This document shows positions 57,392 to 64,000 of a stretch of DNA of 64,000 bases, in pieces. The stretch spans positions 1-64,000 of the forward strand of contig CAYNTK010000004.1 of NCBI GenBank assembly GCA_964400285.1. The letters are read 5' to 3'. The stretch is from FEN-1279 sp964400285 (GTDB lineage: Bacteria; Bacteroidota; Ignavibacteria; Tepidaquicellales; Tepidaquicellaceae). The notes under the pieces are model-generated. The model had not been told where the DNA came from. It made no database searches and was given only the letters and a program-made list of their open reading frames with translations. Every line of letters begins with the position of its first letter. The first letter of the stretch is position 1. The translations under genes were made by a program, and so were the position numbers.

Positions 57392-58390
57392 ATGGACTTA
57401 ACAACAAAGTATTTAGGTCTTAATCTGAAAAACCCAATTGTTCCATCTGCCTCACCACTTTCAAAAACGGTCGATAGAGTGAAAAAGCTCGAAGATGCGG
57501 GAGCTTCGGCAGTAGTTGTATATTCTCTTTTCGAAGAACAAATCGAACATGAAGCAAACGAATTCGAACATTATATGAGCTATGGAACTGAAAGTTTTGC
57601 CGAGGCATTGAGTTACTTCCCAATGCCCGAAGAATATAATCTTGGACCCGAAGAATATCTAAAGCACATCAGTAATTTGAAGAAAGCTGTAAATATACCT
57701 ATTATCGGGAGTCTGAACGGAGTATCTAAAGGCGGATGGATGAAGTACGCAAAGCTTATCGAAGAAGCAGGTGCAGACGCACTCGAACTTAACGTATATT
57801 ACATAGCTTCGAATATCAATGACGACGGAGCAAAGGTCGAAGAAATTTATATCAGGGATTTACGTGCAATAAAAAGCACAGTGAAAATTCCTGTCGCTAT
57901 TAAACTCAGCCCTTATTTTTCTTCGGTTGGAAATATTGCAAAGAAACTCGACGAAGCAGGAGCGGATGGGCTTGTGCTTTTCAATCGTTTTTATCAACCG
58001 GATATAGATTTGGAAAAACTGGAAGTCGTTCCAAATCTCGAACTCAGCACGAGTTACGATTTGCGTTTACCTTTAAGGTGGATTGCTACACTCTATGGAA
58101 AAGTGAAAGCAAACCTCGCTGCCACAAGCGGAATACATACTTATCAGGATGTTTTGAAAGCAATGATGGTCGGAAGTGATGTTGCAATGGTATGTTCCGA
58201 ACTTCTTGCAAACGGTATAGATAGAATTACTGAAATTCTGAAAGAAATCGAAGTGTGGATGGAAAAAAATGAATACAGTTCGATTGATATGATGAAAGGT
58301 AGTATGAGCCAGAAATCGGTTGCTGACCCCGCCGCATTCGAGCGTGCAAACTATATGAAAGCACTGAATAGCTATAAACTTTTAATATAA
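57392..58390 (+). CDS. Dihydroorotate dehydrogenase-like flavoprotein
   Basis: 332 residues, TIM barrel with FMN-type loops. MDLTTKYLGLNLKNPIVPSA is the DHOD/PreA start, with NVYYIASN and AATSGIHTYQDVLKAMMVGS later. The catalytic Lys/Ser-Cys arrangement of pyrimidine DHOD is not clear, and this subfamily commonly sits next to pyruvate:ferredoxin oxidoreductase, as here, so it may use ferredoxin electrons on a different substrate. No pyr genes are nearby. Confidence 0.85.
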   Translation: MDLTTKYLGLNLKNPIVPSASPLSKTVDRVKKLEDAGASAVVVYSLFEEQIEHEANEFEHYMSYGTESFAEALSYFPMPEEYNLGPEEYLKHISNLKKAVNIPIIGSLNGVSKGGWMKYAKLIEEAGADALELNVYYIASNINDDGAKVEEIYIRDLRAIKSTVKIPVAIKLSPYFSSVGNIAKKLDEAGADGLVLFNRFYQPDIDLEKLEVVPNLELSTSYDLRLPLRWIATLYGKVKANLAATSGIHTYQDVLKAMMVGSDVAMVCSELLANGIDRITEILKEIEVWMEKNEYSSIDMMKGSMSQKSVADPAAFERANYMKALNSYKLLI

Positions 58391-58401
58391 TTATAATATT
58401 A

Positions 58402-58433
58402 TCTCGTTACGAAGCTCAAGCTTCGTAACGAGA
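58402..58433. repeat. REP-like palindrome after the DHOD-like gene
   Basis: TCTCGTTACGAAGCT and AGCTTCGTAACGAGA are perfect 15-bp arms around CA. It has the same length and outer bases as the one at 57304, with a different inner sequence. It lies 11 bp after the DHOD-like stop and 6 bp from the stop of the convergent globin gene, so it may also act as a terminator for both. Confidence 0.85.
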
Positions 58434-58439
58434 AAAGTT

Positions 58440-58865
58440 TTATAGGTTATACTTATTTCCTCTCATTACTTCTGTAAGGACATTATATAATTTTTCCCAG
58501 GCTTTTTTTGTTGCGGTATTAAATTCATTTCCCATTTCTTTTTCTATTGTGTTAATCAGGCAATCGCCAAATATTTTATAATGCTCCGGAGCGACGCCGT
58601 ATTCATTATGTCTTCTCCCCAAATCCTGTATTGCCGGAATAATAACTTCTGGATGATTTAATCCTTCTACAACTGTTTTTACCATTCTCATCAATGCTCC
58701 CGCCTGTTCTTTCATATCTCCCTTAAATAGTTTTGAAATATCAGGATTGGTTGCGAAAAGTCTGTCATAAAATTTTTCACCTACTCTTTTCGATTTTGAA
58801 GTTAAGGTTTTGAAGCTGTACTGGATTAATTTGATTTCTTCTTTTGTGAATTGATTAGTTTCCAT
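58440..58865 (-). CDS. Single-domain bacterial globin (flavohemoglobin-type heme domain)
   Basis: 141 residues, full length for Vitreoscilla-type haemoglobin. The proximal His is His86 in LGRRHNEYGV, as in the flavohemoglobin group; F and Y/Q distal residues lie in the B/E helices (FYDRLF, GALMRMV). There is no reductase domain. It binds oxygen or nitric oxide and may protect PFOR and other Fe-S enzymes. It is convergent with the DHOD-like gene. Confidence 0.9.
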   Translation of the reverse strand: METNQFTKEEIKLIQYSFKTLTSKSKRVGEKFYDRLFATNPDISKLFKGDMKEQAGALMRMVKTVVEGLNHPEVIIPAIQDLGRRHNEYGVAPEHYKIFGDCLINTIEKEMGNEFNTATKKAWEKLYNVLTEVMRGNKYNL

Positions 58866-59088
58866 CTTTATCAGAGTTTAAATTAGTAAATAGTTTTCTC
58901 GTTTTCTAAAATCTAAATAATTAAATAATAAAAATCAGTAGCAAATAATTTATTTTCATAGCATTTTCTTTAATATTATTAACAAAAAAAATAAGTCGAA
59001 AGTTTTTAAAAATTAGGGGATTTAAATTAATTTCTTCTTACATTCGAAAAGTATATTTTTCACAATATTCTTCAAAATTAAAAAAATT

Positions 59089-59856
59089 ATGGATTGTAAA
59101 ATATCAAAAGCTCTGGATTTGAAAACTCTGCCTGTTGCAGTTATTCTATCGGATAAAGACCCGCAGGAGGGTTTAAGATTTAAAGAAGAGACGTGGGGCT
59201 GCGTGGCGTCTATGATGGTAGCGGCTTCTAAAGGAAAGATAGCTTCGTTCGACCGTAATACATTTGGATGTGTGGGTGGTGGTACAGGTCTTGGATTTGG
59301 AAATCAATATGAAGAGCAAAATTTTCCTATCGAATATCTTCTCTCGACAGGCAAAAAAGATTATAACCACGAAAAGATTCGCTCGAGATTTTTGGAAGAG
59401 GGTGAATGCTACATAAAAACTCCTGAACTTGCTCTTAAATTTGTTGATTCGATGCCATTGCGAAATATCAAAGAAAAATATGTAATATTCAAACCGCTTG
59501 AACTTTTAAAAATTACCGATGAACCCAAAATGATAATATTCTTCGTGAATCCCGACCAGCTTTCTGCACTGGTGGTTTTGGCGAATTACGCGCGTGAAAA
59601 CAATATGAATGTAATCTCTCCTTTCTGTGCAGGGTGCCAGTCGATACTTTTCGGTTATGCAGAAGAGGAAAAAGAAAATCCTAAAGCTACAATCGGATTT
59701 TTCGATATATCGGCAAGAAAATATATAGATAAAAATTTATTGACATTTACGATTCCTTTTAAGATGTTTAGGGAAATGGAAGAAAACGTGGAACGTAGCT
59801 TCCTTACAAAAGAACAATGGTTCGGTTTGAATAAAAGAAACTCGGAAGAAAATTAA
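59089..59856 (+). CDS. DUF169 protein
   Basis: 255 residues, soluble. Features include LPVAVILSDKDP near the start, GCVASMMVAASKG, the glycine-rich TFGCVGGGTGLGFGN, and FCAGCQSILFGYAEEE, which are the conserved Cys and Gly boxes of DUF169, a family of unknown role found in anaerobes and archaea. It lies 17 bp before rmuC and in the same direction, so it heads a likely four-gene unit that ends with the AmmeMemoRadiSam genes. Confidence 0.87.
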   Translation: MDCKISKALDLKTLPVAVILSDKDPQEGLRFKEETWGCVASMMVAASKGKIASFDRNTFGCVGGGTGLGFGNQYEEQNFPIEYLLSTGKKDYNHEKIRSRFLEEGECYIKTPELALKFVDSMPLRNIKEKYVIFKPLELLKITDEPKMIIFFVNPDQLSALVVLANYARENNMNVISPFCAGCQSILFGYAEEEKENPKATIGFFDISARKYIDKNLLTFTIPFKMFREMEENVERSFLTKEQWFGLNKRNSEEN

Positions 59857-59873
59857 TTTATTTTATAAAAATA

Positions 59874-61145
59874 ATGGATATAATTTTTTTAATTGTCGGA
59901 CTTGCAGTGGGAATTTTACTTGGATTTTTCATTGCAAAACTTTCATCTAAAAACACCGAAAGCACAAATAATTTGCTTAGAGAAAATATAGGCAAACTTG
60001 AATCTGAAAATTCCTCTCTTAAGGAAAAAGAACTCGAACTTAATAAAGAAATCTCGCGAATTTCAACTATTAACACGAACCTAAACGAAAAACTCGAAAT
60101 TCAAAAAGAAGAATTGCAATCACTTCAGGAAAAATTCACATTGGAGTTCGAAAATCTTGCAAATAAAATTTTCGAAGAGAAGAGCAGTAAGTTCACTCAA
60201 CAAAACCGTGAAAATATTGACCAGATTTTAAAACCGCTTGGAGAGAAAATAAAACTTTTCGAAGAAAAAGTAGAAAGAGTTTATAACGAAGATACAAAAC
60301 AAAGAGCATCACTTGCAGAGCAAATTAAAAATCTTCACGACCTGAACCAGCAGATGAGCAAAGATGCAACCAATCTGACAAATGCACTTAAAGGAGAATC
60401 GAAAACGCAGGGTAACTGGGGAGAATTTATTCTCGACAGCATACTCGAAAAGTCAGGACTGGTAAAAGGGCGTGAATACGAAACGCAAACTACATTTAAA
60501 GGTGAAGAAGGAAAAAGGCAAAAGCCCGATGTGATTATAAATCTTCCCGAAAACAGGCATATTATTATCGATTCAAAAGTATCTCTGACAGCTTATGAAC
60601 AATTTTGTTCGACAGAAGACGAAAACGAAAAAAGAATTGCTCTGAATAATCATATCGCTTCTATTCGTAATCACGTTAAGGAATTAAGTAATAAAAATTA
60701 TCAAAGCATACATAATCTGTCGAGTATGGATTTTGTGATTATGTTCGTTCCTATTGAACCCGCTATGGCTGTGGCTTCACAGGCAGATATAAATATATGG
60801 AACGAAGCATTCGAAAAAAATATTGTTATAGTCAGTCCTTCAATTTTACTTGCAACTCTCCGTACTATTGCAAATATTTGGAAACAAGAAAAACAAAATA
60901 GATATGCTATCGAAATCGCAACTGAAAGTGGAAAGCTTTATGACAAATTTGTTGCATTTATGGAAGATCTAATTGTATTGGGTAATAAAATAGATGACTC
61001 AAAAAAGTATTATGTAGAATCTATGAAAAAACTTTACGATGGAAGTGGAAATATTATAAAAAGAATAGAAAACCTTAAAACACTTGGTGCGAAAGCGACG
61101 AAATCGCTAAATCAAAATTTACTGGATAAAGCAATAGAAGAGTAA
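59874..61145 (+). CDS. rmuC: RmuC-family DNA recombination protein
   Basis: 423 residues. An N-terminal membrane helix (3-22), a long coiled coil (about 30-180), then the RmuC nuclease-like domain with QGNWGEFILDSILEKSGL, KPDVIINLP and IIDSKVSLTAYEQF, where the Asp and Lys resemble PD-(D/E)xK residues, and FVPIEPAMAVA. RmuC limits inversions at short inverted repeats. Only 13 bp separate it from the radical-SAM gene. Confidence 0.92.
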   Translation: MDIIFLIVGLAVGILLGFFIAKLSSKNTESTNNLLRENIGKLESENSSLKEKELELNKEISRISTINTNLNEKLEIQKEELQSLQEKFTLEFENLANKIFEEKSSKFTQQNRENIDQILKPLGEKIKLFEEKVERVYNEDTKQRASLAEQIKNLHDLNQQMSKDATNLTNALKGESKTQGNWGEFILDSILEKSGLVKGREYETQTTFKGEEGKRQKPDVIINLPENRHIIIDSKVSLTAYEQFCSTEDENEKRIALNNHIASIRNHVKELSNKNYQSIHNLSSMDFVIMFVPIEPAMAVASQADINIWNEAFEKNIVIVSPSILLATLRTIANIWKQEKQNRYAIEIATESGKLYDKFVAFMEDLIVLGNKIDDSKKYYVESMKKLYDGSGNIIKRIENLKTLGAKATKSLNQNLLDKAIEE

Positions 61146-61158
61146 AATTTATAATTCA

Positions 61159-62022
61159 ATGAAAGAAGCACTATTCTACGATAAGCTCGAAAGCGGAAAA
61201 GTTAAATGCACACTTTGTCCGAAGGGATGTGTTATTGACGACAGTAAAACAGGTTCGTGTGATGTCAGACAAAACATAAATGGGAAATTATATTCTCTCG
61301 TTTATGAAAAACCCGTTGCCATTCACCTTGACCCAATCGAAAAAAAACCACTCTATCATTTTTATCCCGGTTCTACAATTCTTTCAATCGGAACTTATGG
61401 ATGTAATCTCGATTGCAAGTTCTGTCAGAACTACGACTTGAGTCAGGAGTTTGAGACATCACACTTTCAATTTATTGATAACGTTGCTCCCGAAGAAATA
61501 ATTAAAACCTGCTTAGAAAAAAATTATAAATTTGTTGCTTTTACTTATAATGAACCAACCATTTTTTACGAATATATGCTCGATGTGGCTAAGCTATGTA
61601 AAGCAAACGGCATAAAAACTGTTTCAGTATCAAATGGACAAATTAATGAAAAACCACTTCGTCAATTAATTAATTATATCGATGCATTCAATATAGATTT
61701 AAAAGCATTCAACGATGATTTTTATAAAAAGATTTGTAACGGTGACTTGGAAACTACTAAAAACACTTTGAAAATAATTGTTGAAGAAAAAAAACATCTT
61801 GAAGTTACATTTTTGCTAATCGAAAAATTTAATGATGACGAAAACGAGTTCAGGCAAATGTGTGGCTTTATAAAAAGTCTTGGAGATAATGTTGTCTTTC
61901 ACATCTCACGCTCGTTTCCAAGATATAAATTGAAGCACGGAATTACTCCGATTGATTTATTAAAGCGGTTTGAAAAAATTGCTAAAGAATATATTAAATA
62001 TGTATATGTTGGTAATGTATAA
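61159..62022 (+). CDS. amrS: AmmeMemoRadiSam radical SAM enzyme
   Basis: 287 residues. The radical-SAM cluster motif is YGCNLDCKFCQN (Cys82, Cys86, Cys89). The N-terminus has CTLCPKGC and GSCDVRQN, the mark of the AmrS/PflA-like clade with an extra Cys set (Cys17, Cys20, Cys24, Cys34). LYHFYPGSTILSIGT and NEPTIFYEY are also typical. It probably makes a radical-type change to an unknown substrate; the partner is the Memo-AMMECR1 protein encoded 36 bp downstream. Confidence 0.93.
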   Translation: MKEALFYDKLESGKVKCTLCPKGCVIDDSKTGSCDVRQNINGKLYSLVYEKPVAIHLDPIEKKPLYHFYPGSTILSIGTYGCNLDCKFCQNYDLSQEFETSHFQFIDNVAPEEIIKTCLEKNYKFVAFTYNEPTIFYEYMLDVAKLCKANGIKTVSVSNGQINEKPLRQLINYIDAFNIDLKAFNDDFYKKICNGDLETTKNTLKIIVEEKKHLEVTFLLIEKFNDDENEFRQMCGFIKSLGDNVVFHISRSFPRYKLKHGITPIDLLKRFEKIAKEYIKYVYVGNV

Positions 62023-62058
62023 AAAAAATTTCTTTTTAGAAATTAATAATTTTATATT

Positions 62059-63378
62059 ATGAAAATTCGCAGACCTTTTTGCGCCGGTTCTTGGTATAGC
62101 GATGACCCAGTTGAACTTACCGAAGAAATCGACGGATATCTAAATAACGTAAAAAAAGAAAACCTGAATGTTAAAGCAATCATCGTCCCTCACGCTGGAT
62201 ATATGTTTTCGGGTCAAACTGCCGCACATTCATTTAAACAGTTAAACGATAAAATCGAAAAAGTAATAATTCTCGGAACTGCACACCGCTACCCGCTAAA
62301 AGGTGCTTCTGTTTCTGAATATGATTATTACAACTCACCGCTCGGAAAAGTAAAAGTATCTGATGATATAAAAAAACTAATGAAAGAAAAAAATGTTGTC
62401 AGCATAGACGAAGCAGACTATGAAGAACATTCGATTGAAATCGAAATTCCTTTCCTGCAAAGAGTTCTCGGTAGTTTCGAAATCACACCCATTATTGTCG
62501 GAAGAGTAGATGCAATCGAATTTTCGCAAGTTCTTGAAAAATACACCGATGAAAAAACCGTAATAGTTGCTTCTGTTGATTTAAGCCATTTCCATTCCTA
62601 CGATACCGCAAAAAAACTCGACAACTATTCTATTGAATGTATATTAAATTTAAATTCAGAAGGTATCCGTACCGCTGAAATTGACTCCCCCTATGCTATA
62701 GAAGCTTTAATAGAACTTGCAAAAAGAAAAAAATGGAAAACGAAACTTCTCGATTATAAAAATTCAGGCGATATTATTCGCGATAAAAGCAGAGTTGTGG
62801 GTTATAGTGCAATTGTTTTTTACGAAGAGCAATCAAAAGGAGCTTTCACAGCAGACGAAAGAAAACTTATGGAAAAAATTGCTAAACTCGCTGTTGAAAC
62901 TTACGTTATAGAGGGAAAGAGAATTCATTATGAAGATGTTCCCGAATCGTTTCATAAAAAACTTGCGTGCTTTGTAACGATTAACGATGAAAGCGATTTA
63001 CGCGGATGTATTGGAACCCTCGAACCAACGGATAAATTATATCGAAGCATTATTGATAACGCAATCAGTGCCGCAACTCGTGACCCCAGATTTCCACCTG
63101 TTTCCGAAAAAGAATTAAAAGGTTTGAAGTATGAAGTTTCGGTTTTAAGCGAACCAATAGAAGTTAGTTTTTCCTCTTTCGAGGATTTATTTAAGAAAAT
63201 TAAGGATAAAGGTGTTATAATCTCGAAATACGGAAGCAGGGCAGTTTATCTCCTACAGGTATGGGAGCATTTTTCAAATCCTGAAAGTTTCCTTTCCAGC
63301 TTATGCAGAAAAGCAGGCTTATCTTCCGATGAGTGGAAAGAAAAAGGAATGAAATTCTTTGTGTTTGAAAAAATATAA
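62059..63378 (+). CDS. amrB-amrA: AmmeMemoRadiSam B-A fusion (Memo plus AMMECR1)
   Basis: 439 residues. Residues 1-265 are a Memo domain: VPHAGYMFSGQTAA, LGTAHRYPLKGAS, EEHSIEIEIPFLQ and VASVDLSHFH hold the metal-binding His residues. Residues 275-439 are AMMECR1, with the invariant LRGCIGTLEP (LRGCIG from about 314) and RDPRFPPVS. The two are separate genes in many genomes but fused in others. Together with AmrS this is a complete three-domain set whose chemistry is not known. Confidence 0.93.
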   Translation: MKIRRPFCAGSWYSDDPVELTEEIDGYLNNVKKENLNVKAIIVPHAGYMFSGQTAAHSFKQLNDKIEKVIILGTAHRYPLKGASVSEYDYYNSPLGKVKVSDDIKKLMKEKNVVSIDEADYEEHSIEIEIPFLQRVLGSFEITPIIVGRVDAIEFSQVLEKYTDEKTVIVASVDLSHFHSYDTAKKLDNYSIECILNLNSEGIRTAEIDSPYAIEALIELAKRKKWKTKLLDYKNSGDIIRDKSRVVGYSAIVFYEEQSKGAFTADERKLMEKIAKLAVETYVIEGKRIHYEDVPESFHKKLACFVTINDESDLRGCIGTLEPTDKLYRSIIDNAISAATRDPRFPPVSEKELKGLKYEVSVLSEPIEVSFSSFEDLFKKIKDKGVIISKYGSRAVYLLQVWEHFSNPESFLSSLCRKAGLSSDEWKEKGMKFFVFEKI

Positions 63379-63420
63379 GAGCATAGCACACGGTCACGAT
63401 GAGAAATCGAGATGCAAAAA

Positions 63421-63451
63421 TTGCAAAAGTGGGGAAAGTGTAGTACTTTTG
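63421..63451 (+). promoter_or_regulatory. Weak candidate Bacteroidota-type promoter
   Basis: TTG at 63421-63423 and TACTTTTG at 63444-63451 (exact TAnnTTTG) are separated by 20 nt. No gene follows closely, so it may be chance or drive a small RNA. Confidence 0.25.
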
Positions 63452-63623
63452 TTTCCCTGAAGCCGTTTAAATATTGTATTATCATATATTTATAGCCTAT
63501 CTTGAGAGGATAAAATTTCAATGTTTTCACTATGTTTTCACTTATGTTTTCCTGTGTTTTCATTTGATTGAACGCTGATGACACTGATGGGACAGGATAG
63601 ACGCAGATAAACCCCAACACGTT

Positions 63624-63656
63624 TGACATCCCCGAATGCTTTTATCAGGAATCCGT
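63624..63656. repeat. Dispersed intergenic repeat, copy 3 (degenerate)
   Basis: TGACATCCCCGAATGCTTTTATCAGGAATCCG follows the same order of blocks as the copies at 34461 and 48546 (GTCATTCC, CATGTTTT, GGAATCC) with more changes. Confidence 0.45.
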
Positions 63657-63785
63657 TTTTTAAATCTTTGCACACGGAAAAAACCGAAAGGGATGGATAA
63701 GAGCGGATAAAACGTGTTCAACTTTTTTTTCTTCAACTAATGAAGGAGTAACCTGACTTCCCCGACAGAATAAAAAAAAAGAAAC

Positions 63786-63929
63786 GTGACATCCTGCATA
63801 CGCGAGTTTCTGCATTATCACAATCGTTCCGACATTAACACTGAATTGTTCAATAAGTTGAAGGAGATGAAATATCCAGATAAGAAAAAAACAACAGATA
63901 TGATTAAATATAATTTCAAGAGCATTTAA
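63786..63929 (+). CDS. Possible short gene or gene remnant
   Basis: A 47-codon frame from GTG at 63786 to TAA at 63927-63929, with a stop just upstream at 63771. The product (VTSCIREFLHYHNRSDIN ... MIKYNFKSI) has normal amino-acid use and could be the tail of a lost gene. No family is recognised, and there is no promoter or Shine-Dalgarno. Kept only as a low-confidence record. Confidence 0.2.
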   Translation: MTSCIREFLHYHNRSDINTELFNKLKEMKYPDKKKTTDMIKYNFKSI

Positions 63930-64000
63930 TTCTCCTTTCTTAAACTCACCTAGTATTCAAAAAGTATTTTAGAAACGAGTATAAATCATCTCTGCAAATC

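Larger units (their letters stand above)
63379..64000. other. Gene-poor end with repeats
   Basis: No clear gene. It has a possible promoter (63421-63451), short imperfect repeats of ATGTTTTCAC (about 63518-63562), patches such as CGCTGATGACACTGATGG and CACACGGAAA typical of degenerate intergenic repeats (a similar GCACACGGAAAGAGCGGA occurs at 34411), a third copy of the dispersed repeat (63624) and a short open frame (63786-63929). Confidence 0.6.

Noticed and set aside
57392..58390. pyrD for pyrimidine synthesis
   Set aside because: It is DHOD-like but sits with PFOR rather than pyr genes and lacks a clear DHOD active-site set, so I do not give the symbol.

Overview
The window looks like one contig stretch, with one internal 10-N gap, from a low-GC, Gram-negative, probably anaerobic or microaerobic member of the Bacteroidota/Chlorobiota/Ignavibacteria group. 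Three secreted proteins end in the QNYPNPFNP-type C-terminal sorting domain of the type IX secretion system (T9SS), which is typical of that group. Most genes lack a Shine-Dalgarno sequence, and a few upstream regions fit the Bacteroidota promoter form (TTTG, about 18 nt, TAnnTTTG). Pyruvate:ferredoxin oxidoreductase, a NapH-type ferredoxin membrane protein and an oxygen-independent radical-SAM gene point to anaerobic metabolism. The genus cannot be named from sequence alone.

Layout. 1-9 kb: gene end with terminator, secreted unknown, C1 peptidase, tandem bestrophin-like membrane proteins, ABC-F EttA, secreted esterase, T9SS cargo. 9-13 kb: PanE-like reductase, NapH-like protein behind an FNR-type palindrome, GYD protein, Ada. 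13-24 kb: two large T9SS cargo proteins, a low-complexity assembly gap, lipoproteins (LVIVD, YCF48-like, poly-Pro) and a frameshifted OPT transporter. 24-31 kb: RNase H, HMA protein and a complete sufBCDSET operon behind an IscR/Rrf2-type palindrome. 31-45 kb: DPP-IV, an MNT/HEPN pair, holA, ECF sigma with membrane partner, purSQ, tatA, a PhoB/PhoR-like system, an oxidoreductase, an SRP RNA gene, an LptF/G permease, an S23 four-helix protein and kbl. 45-53 kb: a metallopeptidase/propeller/barrel fusion, a 9-bp tandem repeat, an XRE regulator, a GGCT-like protein and two glutamine synthetases. 53-64 kb: an FNR-like sensor without HTH, PFOR, a DHOD-like gene between two matching palindromes, a globin, then DUF169-rmuC-AmrS-AmrBA, and a gene-poor repeat-bearing end.

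How the genes fit together. The suf operon supplies Fe-S clusters needed by PFOR, the NapH-like protein and the radical-SAM enzyme. PFOR and the DHOD-like flavoprotein form a redox block next to a possible Fe-S or redox sensor. The secreted proteases, esterase and T9SS proteins suggest a lifestyle of degrading external polymers. The least understood systems are the AmmeMemoRadiSam set linked to rmuC and DUF169, the peptidase-propeller-barrel fusion, the HTH-less FNR-like protein, and several intergenic repeat families. No tRNA, rRNA, CRISPR array or recognisable transposase was seen.
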